Shown here: positions 16,915 to 24,849 of the stretch, one piece after another
How the letters are laid out: every line of letters begins with the position of its first letter
Numbering within the stretch: position 1 is the stretch's first letter
NCBI GenBank assembly: GCA_034180005.1
Contig: JAXFPC010000029.1
Coordinates: 145,290 to 209,289 of the forward strand
DNA: 64,000 nucleotides
Direction: 5' to 3'
Source of the DNA: JAXFPC01 sp034180005
GTDB lineage: Bacteria > Bacillota > Negativicutes > Acidaminococcales > Acidaminococcaceae
The notes under the pieces: model-generated
The model's input: only the letters and a program-made list of their open reading frames with translations
What the model was told of the DNA's origin: nothing
Database searches by the model: none
Position numbers and translations under genes: made by a program

Positions 16915-17910
16915 ATGAAAAAAATCGCCAGATTAGCAGTTCTTTCCTTGGCCTTTGTGGCTCTCTGCGGTCTTCCCGCTACAACTAACGCAGGTTATTC
17001 CTTAAGCGATGAAGTTAAAACGGCAACGCCGTCACTGTTGAACGCCACCCAAATCGGCTTGAAAGTTCATGAAACCGCCGAGCTGCAGCATTTAAAAAAC
17101 AAAGATGCTCTTGTTGTAATGAGCTTCGGTACTACCTTTAAAGATACTCGTAAAAAAACCATCGATGCCACGGTGAAAGCCATCGAAGCTGCTCATCCCG
17201 GCGTTAAAGTTGTCACCACTTTTACATCTCACATTATCATCGACCGTATCAAAGCTAACGAGGGTATTGTTTACCCCACTCCGGAGGAAGCTTTGGCTCA
17301 ACTGAAAAAAGATGGTTATACCCGCGTGGCGCTTACGTCTTTGGATATCATCCCCGGCATTGAGTACGCTTATAAGGATGCCGTCTACAATCTTCATAAG
17401 GGTGAATTCAAAAAGATGACTTTGGGCACTCCGCTCATGTACTGGCAAGGTCAGGAAGAACAGCCTGACGATATCACCGCCACCATGCAGGCTGTAAGCA
17501 CCCAATTCCCGAAAATCGGCAAAAAAGATGCCGTTCTGCTGATGGCTCACGGCACTCCGCATCCGGCCAACGCATATTATGCAGTAATGCAGGATCGTCT
17601 GGAAGAAATGGGAGCAGACAACGTACTGATTTTCTCCGTTGAAGGCTGGCCTCATTTGGAAACTGTTATGCCCAAGCTCAAAGCTAAAGGCATCAAGAAT
17701 GTAACGCTCATGCCTTTGATGATGGTTGCCGGCGATCACGCCAACAACGATATGGCAGGCGATGAAGAAGACTCTTTCAAATCCATTCTGGAAAAAGAAG
17801 GCTTCAAAGTGAGCGCTTATCTCCACGGTCTCGGCGAAAATGAAGCTGTGCGCAAACTCTTCGTTGATAAAGCTGCCGAAGCATGGAACGCACTCCAAGC
17901 TGAAAAATAA
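16915..17910 (+). CDS. cbiK: exported sirohydrochlorin cobaltochelatase CbiK
   Basis: 331 residues from ATG 16915, which follows AAAGGGAG; an upstream in-frame ATG at 16888 would spoil the signal peptide. Signal peptide to about residue 25 (TTNAG). CbiK motifs: VVMSFGTTFKDTRKKTI at the start of the mature protein, LMAHGTPHPANAYY with a metal-ligand histidine, and PLMMVAGDHANNDMAG with the second. The enzyme inserts cobalt (or iron) into sirohydrochlorin; exported versions are known in Desulfovibrio, where haem or iron handling was proposed. No other cobalamin gene is nearby, and it has its own promoter and terminator. Confidence 0.92.
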   Translation: MKKIARLAVLSLAFVALCGLPATTNAGYSLSDEVKTATPSLLNATQIGLKVHETAELQHLKNKDALVVMSFGTTFKDTRKKTIDATVKAIEAAHPGVKVVTTFTSHIIIDRIKANEGIVYPTPEEALAQLKKDGYTRVALTSLDIIPGIEYAYKDAVYNLHKGEFKKMTLGTPLMYWQGQEEQPDDITATMQAVSTQFPKIGKKDAVLLMAHGTPHPANAYYAVMQDRLEEMGADNVLIFSVEGWPHLETVMPKLKAKGIKNVTLMPLMMVAGDHANNDMAGDEEDSFKSILEKEGFKVSAYLHGLGENEAVRKLFVDKAAEAWNALQAEK

Positions 17911-17925
17911 TAATTCTTCCATAGC

Positions 17926-17960
17926 AAAAACGTACCTCCTGACCAGGCGGTACGTTTTTT
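17926..17960 (+). terminator. terminator of cbiK
   Basis: An 11-bp stem AAAAACGTACC/GGTACGTTTTT with an inner CCT/AGG pair and a T run follows the stop by 16 bp. Confidence 0.85.
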
Positions 17961-18001
17961 ATTTACTTTTTTACACTGCAATAAGAGAAAGTATTTTTTT
18001 C

Positions 18002-18031
18002 TTGTGGCACAAATATGCGTTATGATATAAT
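18002..18031 (+). promoter_or_regulatory. predicted promoter of the dcuC-like gene
   Basis: TTGTGG, 18 bp, TGA-TATAAT. The -10 is a perfect extended element, the -35 weak. The leader would be about 130 bases; it contains no structure I can name. Confidence 0.6.
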
Positions 18032-18169
18032 TAATCGTAATATTTTTTAAATCCTCGCGCAAATCCCCCCAACTCCGCGCTGCATAAGTTCTACCGGGCA
18101 ATCCGCCGAATTGGTGCAGCTGTCAGGAGCGAAAAATTTACGTCGCGGGACAAAGAAAGGATGTTGTCA

Positions 18170-19540
18170 ATGGGAGTCGTTATTTCTGCAGTCGTAACTT
18201 TTTGGGTCGGTTACCTGATTTACAAAAAGTACAAACCCCAACCCGTCCTCTTTATGGGCGGCATGATACTCATGTATCTCGCATCTGTTCTCGGTTACGG
18301 TCAAATTTTAGGTGCTAAGGCATCTACAGGTTCCGTTTTCTTTGACGCATTTGAATTCATCAGATCCACTTTCAGCTCCAACGTGGGCAAGCTTGGTCTG
18401 AACATTATGTCCGTAGGCGCATTTGCCAAATACATGGACAAAATAGGCGCTTCCAGAGCTTTGGTGCGTTTGACTATTAAACCGCTCCTGGCTTTGAAAT
18501 CGCCCTATCTGGTAATGTCCGGCACTTGGATTGTCGGCATGCTCATCGGTCTTTGCATCAACAGCGCTTCCGGCCTTGCCATGCTGCTGATGGTTACCAT
18601 GTTCCCGATTCTTTTAGGTCTGGGCGTAAGCCGTCTGTCAGCTACGGCAGCCGTAGCCACCACTCTTTGCTTCGACTGGAGCCCCAGTGATACTGGTACG
18701 ATCCTGTCCGCTGAAACTGCCGGCGTCGATCCGGTAGTATATTGGAGCCATTATCAGGTTCCCATCGTAGCGGTTGCTTTCATCGTTGTAGGCGCGCTGC
18801 ACTATTTCACTCAGAAATATATGGATAAACGAGACGGCCACATCGTTCAGCCTATCGAAGTGGAAAAGACTGAGGACGCTTCCGATAAGGCGCCGACAAT
18901 TTATGCCATCCTGCCCGTTATCCCCCTCGCTCTTATTTTATCCTTCAGCTCTCTGTGGATCACCACTATTAAAATGAATATCGTTATGGCCATGTTCATC
19001 GGCCTGTTCATCGGTATGATCTGCGAATACATAAGATGGCGCGACGGTCAGAAAGTATTCGGCGATATCCAGACATTCTTCGACGGTTTGGGTCTGCAAA
19101 TGGCCAACGTTATCACTCTCGTGGTAGCAGGTCAGGCTTTCGCTAAAGGCTTGCTCTCCATGGGCACCATCACCACCATGATCGAAGGCAGTAAAAATCT
19201 CGGCTTCGGTCCCATGTCCATGATGCTGGTAATGGTAGCCATCATCGGCGTTTCCGCAGTCGTTATGGGTTCAGGCAACGCGCCGTTCTTCGCCTTCGCG
19301 GCTTTGACACCGGCTGTTGCGGCATCAACCGGAATTCATCCGGTCCTCATGCTTCTGCCGATGCACTTTGCCGCATCCATCATGCGCAGCTGCTCTCCTA
19401 TAACGGCGGTTATAGTAGTAGCTTCAGGCATGGGCGGCGTATCCTCCTTCGATTTGGTAAAACGTACCGCAATTCCCATGGCCGGCGCTATGCTGGTAAC
19501 TATCGGCATGACCTTCTTCTACTACTACACCGGTCATTGA
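18170..19540 (+). CDS. dcuC: DcuC-family C4-dicarboxylate carrier
   Basis: 456 residues from ATG 18170, spaced 9 bases from AGAAAGG; the ATG at 18161 touches that site and is unlikely. About twelve membrane helices. DcuC-type signatures include SASGLAMLLMVTMFPIL, SPSDTGTIL, and GSGNAPFFAFAALTPAVA followed by RSCSPITAV and FDLVKRTAIPM near the C-terminus. E. coli DcuC is 461 residues and exports succinate. In a succinate-using Negativicute the carrier could work as an importer; that is inference. Followed by a terminator and a dipeptidase gene. Confidence 0.85.
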   Translation: MGVVISAVVTFWVGYLIYKKYKPQPVLFMGGMILMYLASVLGYGQILGAKASTGSVFFDAFEFIRSTFSSNVGKLGLNIMSVGAFAKYMDKIGASRALVRLTIKPLLALKSPYLVMSGTWIVGMLIGLCINSASGLAMLLMVTMFPILLGLGVSRLSATAAVATTLCFDWSPSDTGTILSAETAGVDPVVYWSHYQVPIVAVAFIVVGALHYFTQKYMDKRDGHIVQPIEVEKTEDASDKAPTIYAILPVIPLALILSFSSLWITTIKMNIVMAMFIGLFIGMICEYIRWRDGQKVFGDIQTFFDGLGLQMANVITLVVAGQAFAKGLLSMGTITTMIEGSKNLGFGPMSMMLVMVAIIGVSAVVMGSGNAPFFAFAALTPAVAASTGIHPVLMLLPMHFAASIMRSCSPITAVIVVASGMGGVSSFDLVKRTAIPMAGAMLVTIGMTFFYYYTGH

Positions 19541-19562
19541 TACGTGACATTTTTATCAACGG

Positions 19563-19590
19563 AAGGCTCTGCACTTGCAGAGCCTTTCTT
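19563..19590 (+). terminator. terminator between dcuC and the dipeptidase gene
   Basis: A perfect 10-bp stem AAGGCTCTGC/GCAGAGCCTT with a 4-base loop, then TCTT. The T tract is short, so some read-through into the dipeptidase is likely; no separate promoter is evident in the 40 bp that follow. Confidence 0.65.
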
Positions 19591-19626
19591 AATCTCCGAA
19601 GCACCAATTAAGAAAGGACTGATTCT

Positions 19627-20577
19627 ATGTTTATCTGCGACTGCCATTGTGACACCTTAACGGAGCTGTATAAAAAAAACACTTCCCTTTACAGCAATGA
19701 CCAGCATTTTGATATCAAACGTCAAATAGCTCTCGGCGGCGGCCTGCAGTTTTGCGCCATCTTTGTGCCGACCAAAGAATTCCGCTACTACGGCGGCCTG
19801 CGTTATACTTTAGCTTTGCTGGACAAATATTTGCAGGAAGTTAAACAAATCAAAGCCTCCGGAGTAGATCTGCTGCAGGTACTCACCAAAGAGGATGCCG
19901 CCGATGTACTGAACCACAAAGCGGCGACACTCTTAGCTATCGAGGAAGGCGGCGCCATCGACGGCAGTCTGGAAGCTCTGCGTTGCCTGTATGAACTTGG
20001 CGTAAGAGCCATGACGCTCACATGGAGCAACCGTAACGACATTGCCGACGGCGTCAACGAAGAGAGCAGCGGCGGCGGTCTGACAGTATTCGGCCGCAAA
20101 GTTGTCAACGAAATGAACCGCCTGGGAATGCTGGTGGATGTGTCCCACATTGCTCCTGCCGGTTTCTGGGACGTCATAGAAACCAGCAGCAAGCCGATTA
20201 TCGCCACTCATTCCAACGCTAAAGCCCTGTGTCCCCATCCCCGTAATCTTGACGACAAACAGATCTTGGCCATCAACGAAAATGACGGCTTGATCGGCGT
20301 AACTTTTGCCGGCCAGTTTTTGGAGAATGATTACAATAACGCCTGTATCGACAGCGTCTATCGTCACATCGATTATATGCTGAACCTGATGGGCAACGAT
20401 GATCATCTGGGATTCGGCAGCGATTTTGACGGTATCAGTCACCCGCCCTACAACATCGGCGGCGTACAGGACTACAAACCGCTGATTGAATACCTGCAAA
20501 GTAAAAATTACAGCGACAACACTATCGCCAAACTTACCCACCGCAATGTCCTGGCGCTGTTAGGCAAAGTATTGTAA
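19627..20577 (+). CDS. membrane dipeptidase (peptidase M19 family)
   Basis: 316 residues. Binuclear zinc site of the M19 family: H and D of CDCHCDTLTEL (about 6-16), the bridging E in AIEEGGAI, H in VDVSHIAP, H in IATHSNAK, and D in GFGSDFDGI. Also present is the RNLDD loop. It hydrolyses dipeptides, often with D-amino acid tolerance. There is no signal peptide, so it acts in the cytoplasm. AAGAAAGGA precedes the ATG. It probably shares transcription with dcuC through a leaky terminator, though the functional link is unclear. Confidence 0.92.
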   Translation: MFICDCHCDTLTELYKKNTSLYSNDQHFDIKRQIALGGGLQFCAIFVPTKEFRYYGGLRYTLALLDKYLQEVKQIKASGVDLLQVLTKEDAADVLNHKAATLLAIEEGGAIDGSLEALRCLYELGVRAMTLTWSNRNDIADGVNEESSGGGLTVFGRKVVNEMNRLGMLVDVSHIAPAGFWDVIETSSKPIIATHSNAKALCPHPRNLDDKQILAINENDGLIGVTFAGQFLENDYNNACIDSVYRHIDYMLNLMGNDDHLGFGSDFDGISHPPYNIGGVQDYKPLIEYLQSKNYSDNTIAKLTHRNVLALLGKVL

Positions 20578-20781
20578 GCGGCGACGAAGATACATCGCGT
20601 TTTAACGCGCAAAACATTCGCGCAACATTTTTCCGTAGGACGAAGCGACTGAAAAAGCAGTTATCGCCGTTGCGTAAACGACTGCTGCCGACAGTATGAA
20701 ACCGTCGCTTATCCTCTGAAAACAATAGCCGCTGTCGGCTGTCATGCTGCTTGCATAAACCCTTGCCGACAATAATCATGC
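20578..20781 (+). other. non-coding stretch with nested inverted repeats
   Basis: No plausible open frame. Nested complementary arms AAGCGAC (20643-20649) with GTCGCTT (20704-20710) enclose AGCAGT (20656-20661) with ACTGCT (20681-20686). A competing pair is GCCGACAG (20687-20694) with CTGTCGGC (20732-20739). A strong terminator follows. It could be a structured 3' end or a small RNA; no promoter was found. Confidence 0.35.
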
Positions 20782-20814
20782 AAAAATGCTCCGAGTAAAA
20801 CTCGGAGCATTTTT
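20782..20814. terminator. bidirectional terminator between dipeptidase and panD
   Basis: A perfect 15-bp stem (20782-20796 with 20800-20814) with loop AAA and A/T runs on both sides serves both convergent units. Confidence 0.9.
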
Positions 20815-20819
20815 TATTT

Positions 20820-21203
20820 TCAGCCTATTTCCCCTGCCAATTCCGTGCCGCGCAACCTTACAGGCTTATTATTTTCATCCACCATTACCACCTTAGGTTC
20901 GCATTTTTGTGCCTCCTCCGCCGTCATAAGAGCATAGGCGATAATAATGACTTTATCGCCTACCGCTACTTTACGCGCCGCCGCTCCGTTAAGACAAATC
21001 ACGCCGCTGTCACGCTCGCCGGCAATCACATACGTTTCCAGACGGTTACCGTTATTGTTGTCCACAATCTGCACTCTCTCCCCCGGCAGGATTCCGGAAA
21101 GTTCCAACAGCCCGCTGTCTATGGTAATGCTGCCCATATATTCCAAATTGGCTTCCGTGACGGTAGCTCTGTGGATTTTTCCGTGAAACATATTATAAAG
21201 CAT
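20820..21203 (-). CDS. panD: aspartate 1-decarboxylase PanD
   Basis: 127 residues. The self-cleavage site G24-S25 lies in YMGSITID, exactly at the position of the E. coli enzyme; cleavage makes the pyruvoyl cofactor on S25. K9 (HGKIHRA), Y58-region GNRLETYVI and NGAAAR are also conserved. It makes beta-alanine from aspartate for pantothenate synthesis. Its start overlaps the end of panC by 11 bp, so translation is coupled. Last gene of the pan operon. Confidence 0.96.
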   Translation of the reverse strand: MLYNMFHGKIHRATVTEANLEYMGSITIDSGLLELSGILPGERVQIVDNNNGNRLETYVIAGERDSGVICLNGAAARKVAVGDKVIIIAYALMTAEEAQKCEPKVVMVDENNKPVRLRGTELAGEIG

Positions 21204-22059
21204 CTTTGTTCTCCTCCAAAACTATATTGTCTATCAGCCTGGTAGTGCCGAACCTTACCGCCACTGCCAACAGATTTTTCCGCTGCAGCTCCGTTCCGGC
21301 TTCCCGCAGTTCCGGCAAAGCGTACACTTCCACATAATCGATCTCGCTTAATGGCTCGCTCTCGATCTCCTGCGTAACCGCAGCGATGAGCTTTTGCTTA
21401 TTTCTTTCTCCCTGAGCATACATATCCGCCGCCAACAGCAGACTTTTACGCAGCACCGGCGCAGCCTGCCGCTCCTCCACGGACAAATATGTATTGCGCG
21501 AACTTTTAGCCAAACCGTCCGACTCTCTGACAATGGGCATAACGCGCAAGTTAATGTTGAAGAAAAGATCCTTGATCATTCTCCTGATAACTTCCACCTG
21601 CTGCGCATCCTTCTGCCCAAAGTACGCTCTGTCCGGAGCTGTCAGATTAAAAAGCTTGGCGACTACGGTAGTAACTCCTCTGAAATGGACGGGACGACTC
21701 CTGCCGCACAATACTTCGGTCACCTGCCCCGTTACTTCCACCCAGGTATTTTCTTTGCTTGGATACATCTCTTCCGCGGATGGAGCAAAAATAATATCCG
21801 CCCCCAATTTTTCCCCAAGAGCGCAGTCCTTTCGCAAAGTGCGCGGATACGCCTCCAGATCCTCTCCGGGGGCGAATTGCGTGGGATTGACAAAAACACT
21901 TACTATAACCAGATCGTTTTCCGCGTGCGCCTGTTTTATTAAGGAACCGTGACCTTCATGCAAAGCTCCCATAGTCGGCACCAACCCGATTGTCAGCCCA
22001 TCCGCTTTAGCTGCCGACACCTCGCGCCGCAGCTCGTCAACACTGTGTATAAGCTTCAT
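21193..22059 (-). CDS. panC: pantothenate synthetase PanC
   Basis: 288 residues. ATP-binding HIGH-type motif in PTMGALHEGHGSLI (about 27-40), FVNPTQFAPGEDL, YFGQKDAQQ and the KSSRN (KMSKS-like) loop. It joins pantoate and beta-alanine using ATP. It starts 11 bp after panB and overlaps panD. Length matches the family. Confidence 0.96.
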   Translation of the reverse strand: MKLIHSVDELRREVSAAKADGLTIGLVPTMGALHEGHGSLIKQAHAENDLVIVSVFVNPTQFAPGEDLEAYPRTLRKDCALGEKLGADIIFAPSAEEMYPSKENTWVEVTGQVTEVLCGRSRPVHFRGVTTVVAKLFNLTAPDRAYFGQKDAQQVEVIRRMIKDLFFNINLRVMPIVRESDGLAKSSRNTYLSVEERQAAPVLRKSLLLAADMYAQGERNKQKLIAAVTQEIESEPLSEIDYVEVYALPELREAGTELQRKNLLAVAVRFGTTRLIDNIVLEENKDAL

Positions 22060-22069
22060 ATTCCACCTC

Positions 22070-22909
22070 TCAATATAATCTGTCCAAAATCTCGTCGTCT
22101 ATTTTGAAAGTATGCTCCTGTGCCGGAAATTCACGCGTCTTCACGTCCCGTATATAGTCGCGTACCGCGCCTATGACCGTACCGTGCAGATCCGCATATT
22201 TCTTTACAAATTTAGGACAAAAGCCGGCCGATACTCCCAAAAGATCATTACAAACCAAGACCTGTCCGTCGCACCCGCTACCTGCGCCAATACCTATCGT
22301 CGCCATAGTTGTCAACGCAGCCGTGATTTTAGCGGCAAGAGCCGACGGCACACACTCCAGTACACAGGCAAAGGCTCCTGCCCGCTCCAGCGCTTTGGCA
22401 TCATCCAGCAATTTTTGCGCAGCCTGCAAATCCCTGCCCTGCACCTTAAAACCGCCCAACTGATTAACGGACTGCGGCGTCAACCCGATATGCGCGCAAA
22501 CGGGAATACCGGCGCTGACCAATTTTTCCACGACAGGAGCAACTTCAGCGCCACCCTCCAGCTTCACTGCGCCGCAACCAGTTTCTTTTAAAAAACGTCC
22601 TGCGTTGATAACGGCGTCCCGCATGCCGGACTGATAACTCATAAAGGGCATATCCGCCACAACCAAAGCCGTGCTGTTGCCTCGCATTACCGCCTTGGTA
22701 TGGTGCAGCATCTCCTCCATGGTAACCGGCAGGGTAGATTCGTAACCCAGCATCACATTGCCTACGGAATCGCCAACCAGAATCATTTCCACTCCTGCTT
22801 CGTTGACGTTGCGAGCCATGGCTGCGTCATACGCCGTAATCATAGCTATCGGCTCTCCCTGCTCTTTCATAGCTTTAATAGTTGTCACCGTTATCTTTTT
22901 ATTCTGCAT
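22070..22909 (-). CDS. panB: 3-methyl-2-oxobutanoate hydroxymethyltransferase PanB
   Basis: 279 residues from ATG 22909, chosen because AGGGAGG lies 7 bp upstream and the protein then starts at the usual place (KKITVTTIKAMKEQG). Metal ligands D in ILVGDSVGNV and D in VADMPF, then VKLEGG and AHIGLTPQS. It makes ketopantoate, the first committed step to pantothenate and CoA. Its start overlaps the DUF2520 gene by 11 bp. Confidence 0.96.
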   Translation of the reverse strand: MQNKKITVTTIKAMKEQGEPIAMITAYDAAMARNVNEAGVEMILVGDSVGNVMLGYESTLPVTMEEMLHHTKAVMRGNSTALVVADMPFMSYQSGMRDAVINAGRFLKETGCGAVKLEGGAEVAPVVEKLVSAGIPVCAHIGLTPQSVNQLGGFKVQGRDLQAAQKLLDDAKALERAGAFACVLECVPSALAAKITAALTTMATIGIGAGSGCDGQVLVCNDLLGVSAGFCPKFVKKYADLHGTVIGAVRDYIRDVKTREFPAQEHTFKIDDEILDRLY

Positions 22910-23756
22910 GACTGCCTCCCTGAAATAATCCTTCAAACTCCTGCAAAATCTTGCCGTCAAATTTTCCCGCTTCTGCCGCAAACTCGGCAGTTCTCATACC
23001 CACAACGCGATACAGTTCCGCCGCTTCCGGCGGCAATACTTTTAAATGCGCTGCCACCGTGGACACGTCGCCGCGAGCGATAGGGCCAGTCAAAGCGTCC
23101 TGCGCTGCCGGCGCGTGCAGTAAATTTTGCGACGTACCGGCAAACAGCGGCTTTAATGCCTGCCAGGCACTACCGCCATCTCCGATCCACGCGCTCATAA
23201 TGCCCTGAGCTACAGCAGCCATCGTCACGGCGTAATTGGAACAGATACACGCCGCAGCATGATAAAGCGCCCGCTCCCGCGGCGGTACGCGAAAACTGTG
23301 AGCACCTGCCTGTTGCGCCAATTCCTCAGCCGCAGCCGCGGCAATATCGTCGCCGTCCACCGCCGCATAAATGCCTTCCAACTCCGTACATTTTCCGGCA
23401 AAACTCTGCAACGGATGAAAACTGCCCACATGCGCGCCTTTTGCCGCCACGGATTGCAAACAGCTCAAATCCGAAGCGCCGCTGCAATGCAGAACTACTT
23501 TGCCGTGCAAGCCGCCGCCTGACGATGCCAGCTGCTCCGCCGCCGCACTTATCTTTCTGTCGGGCACGGTCAGCACCAACAGCTCGGAGTATTCCGCAAG
23601 CTCCCGCAAACTGCGATAAGCAACACCAAGCTCCTCGGCGGCAGCTGCGCTTTTACGCTCGTCCGCACCGCGAATGCCTGTCAAAAAACCTTTGCGCAGC
23701 AAAAGCGCCGCCAAACTGCAGCCGACTTTGCCGTTTCCAATAATTCCTACACGCAA
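22899..23756 (-). CDS. Rossmann-fold reductase with DUF2520 domain (possible ketopantoate reductase substitute)
   Basis: 285 residues from TTG 23756, the only start well placed after AAGGAGG; it brings the NAD(P) loop GIIGNGKVG to residue 4. The N-terminal half is a dinucleotide-binding fold (LVLTVPD, HCSGASDL). The C-terminal half is the helical DUF2520 dimerisation domain (FHPLQSF, ALYHAAACICSNYAV). First gene of the pan operon, overlapping panB. As no panE or ilvC-like gene is in the operon, it may reduce ketopantoate; this is inferred from context only. Confidence 0.85.
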   Translation of the reverse strand: MRVGIIGNGKVGCSLAALLLRKGFLTGIRGADERKSAAAAEELGVAYRSLRELAEYSELLVLTVPDRKISAAAEQLASSGGGLHGKVVLHCSGASDLSCLQSVAAKGAHVGSFHPLQSFAGKCTELEGIYAAVDGDDIAAAAAEELAQQAGAHSFRVPPRERALYHAAACICSNYAVTMAAVAQGIMSAWIGDGGSAWQALKPLFAGTSQNLLHAPAAQDALTGPIARGDVSTVAAHLKVLPPEAAELYRVVGMRTAEFAAEAGKFDGKILQEFEGLFQGGSHAE

Positions 23757-23961
23757 ATTAACCTCCTTACCGATTACCGTCAACCGATATTCAGCAGGCA
23801 AAAGCATATAAAAAAGCGCACTCCGGCTGAAGTGCGCTGCAATACCTTTTGCGTCTTCGTCCCGGTCCGACAGATCCAAGCGAATATTGACATTCCTGTG
23901 CGTAAAAATCCCCGGTTCAATGCAGCGCCGCTTCCGACTGCTGCTCGAACATCATTTTTAC
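23757..23961 (-). promoter_or_regulatory. pan operon leader RNA with alternative antiterminator pairing
   Basis: About 205 bases between the predicted start point and the first gene. The segment GCGCTGCA (minus strand, 23928-23921) is complementary to TGCAGCGC (23841-23834), which overlaps the 5' arm of the terminator. The two structures exclude each other. About 80 bases between them could form a ligand-binding fold. The pan RNA motif is known upstream of panB in Firmicutes; whether this is that motif I cannot tell. Confidence 0.55.
23809..23838 (-). terminator. attenuator hairpin in the pan leader
   Basis: On the minus strand GCGCACT, an 8-base loop, AGTGCGC and then six T. It lies about 50 bp before the first start codon, so it controls entry into the operon. 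Confidence 0.8.
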
Positions 23962-23967
23962 GGATAC

Positions 23968-23996
23968 ATAGTACCACATGCGAAAAAATTTGGCAA
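23968..23996 (-). promoter_or_regulatory. promoter of the pan operon
   Basis: TTGCCA (23996-23991), 17 bp, TACTAT (23973-23968) on the minus strand; 5 of 6 and 4-5 of 6 matches to consensus. Confidence 0.7.
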
Positions 23997-24064
23997 GACC
24001 GAAATAATGTCCTTGCTCCCTCGCAAAATCCTTTAATTTTAGTTAACTTTTGCGATTATTAAAG

Positions 24065-24093
24065 TTGACACAAATCAGCGCAAGTCTTATACT
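24065..24093 (+). promoter_or_regulatory. promoter of bioDA
   Basis: TTGACA, 17 bp, TATACT. It fires divergently from the pan promoter, about 70 bp away. Confidence 0.85.
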
Positions 24094-24098
24094 ATACG

Positions 24099-24128
24099 TG
24101 TTAACCATTTTCGCGTAACAGGTTTACT
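24099..24128 (+). promoter_or_regulatory. BirA (biotin repressor) operator
   Basis: TGTTAACC, 14 bp, GGTTTACT. This is the known BirA box of Firmicutes (TTGTtAACC, 14-16 bp, GGTTtACAA) with minor mismatches. It lies right after the -10 element where a repressor would block initiation. Confidence 0.8.
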
Positions 24129-24147
24129 GTAAAAAGAGGGTGAAAAT

Positions 24148-24828
24148 ATGAGCAAAGGAATCTTTATCACAGCAACCGGCACCGATGTGGGCAAGACTTA
24201 TATAACGGCCCTGTTGGTAAAAAAAATGCGTCAGTACGGCTACGCAGCCGGTTATTACAAAGCGGCGCTCAGCGGCGCGGAAGTCACGGATACAGGCCTG
24301 ATTCCCGGAGATGCCGCCTATGTTGCAGCCACAGCGGGACTGGAGGATTCTCCCGCAAGTCTTGTATCCTACATTTATAAGGAAGCCGTTTCTCCGCATC
24401 TGGCCGCGCAGCACGAAGGCAATCCGATAGACATGAAGAAGATCGTCGCCGATTACGCGACTTCTTTGCAGAAATTCTCCCACGTGTTCGTGGAAGGAAG
24501 CGGCGGCATTATTTGCCCCATTCGCTGGGACAGCGAAAAAATTTTGCTGGAGGATATCATCCTGAAACTGCAGCTGGAAACTCTGGTAGTGTCCAACGCG
24601 GCTCTGGGATCCATCAACGCCTGCGCGCTGACCGTAAATTATCTGCAACAGAAGAACATCTCCGTCCGCGGCATTATTTTGAATAATTACGACGATGCGG
24701 ACACTATGCAGCGCAACAACAAAGAAATGATGGAACAGCTCTGCCGTGTTCCCGTCATTGCCTGCGTTGCTTCGGGAACGGACGACATCGAGCTTACTGC
24801 TGAAGCTCTGACAAAATTATTCGACTGA
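24148..24828 (+). CDS. bioD: dethiobiotin synthetase BioD
   Basis: 226 residues. P-loop variant GTDVGKTY (about 9-16), followed by YYKAALSG where the substrate-binding lysine and serine of BioD sit, HLAAQHEG, and VEGSGGIICPI. It closes the ureido ring of dethiobiotin with CO2 and ATP. First gene of a two-gene biotin operon under a BirA box. bioB and bioF are not in this window. Confidence 0.95.
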   Translation: MSKGIFITATGTDVGKTYITALLVKKMRQYGYAAGYYKAALSGAEVTDTGLIPGDAAYVAATAGLEDSPASLVSYIYKEAVSPHLAAQHEGNPIDMKKIVADYATSLQKFSHVFVEGSGGIICPIRWDSEKILLEDIILKLQLETLVVSNAALGSINACALTVNYLQQKNISVRGIILNNYDDADTMQRNNKEMMEQLCRVPVIACVASGTDDIELTAEALTKLFD

Positions 24829-24849
24829 TTACTGTTGAGGAGGAGAAAA

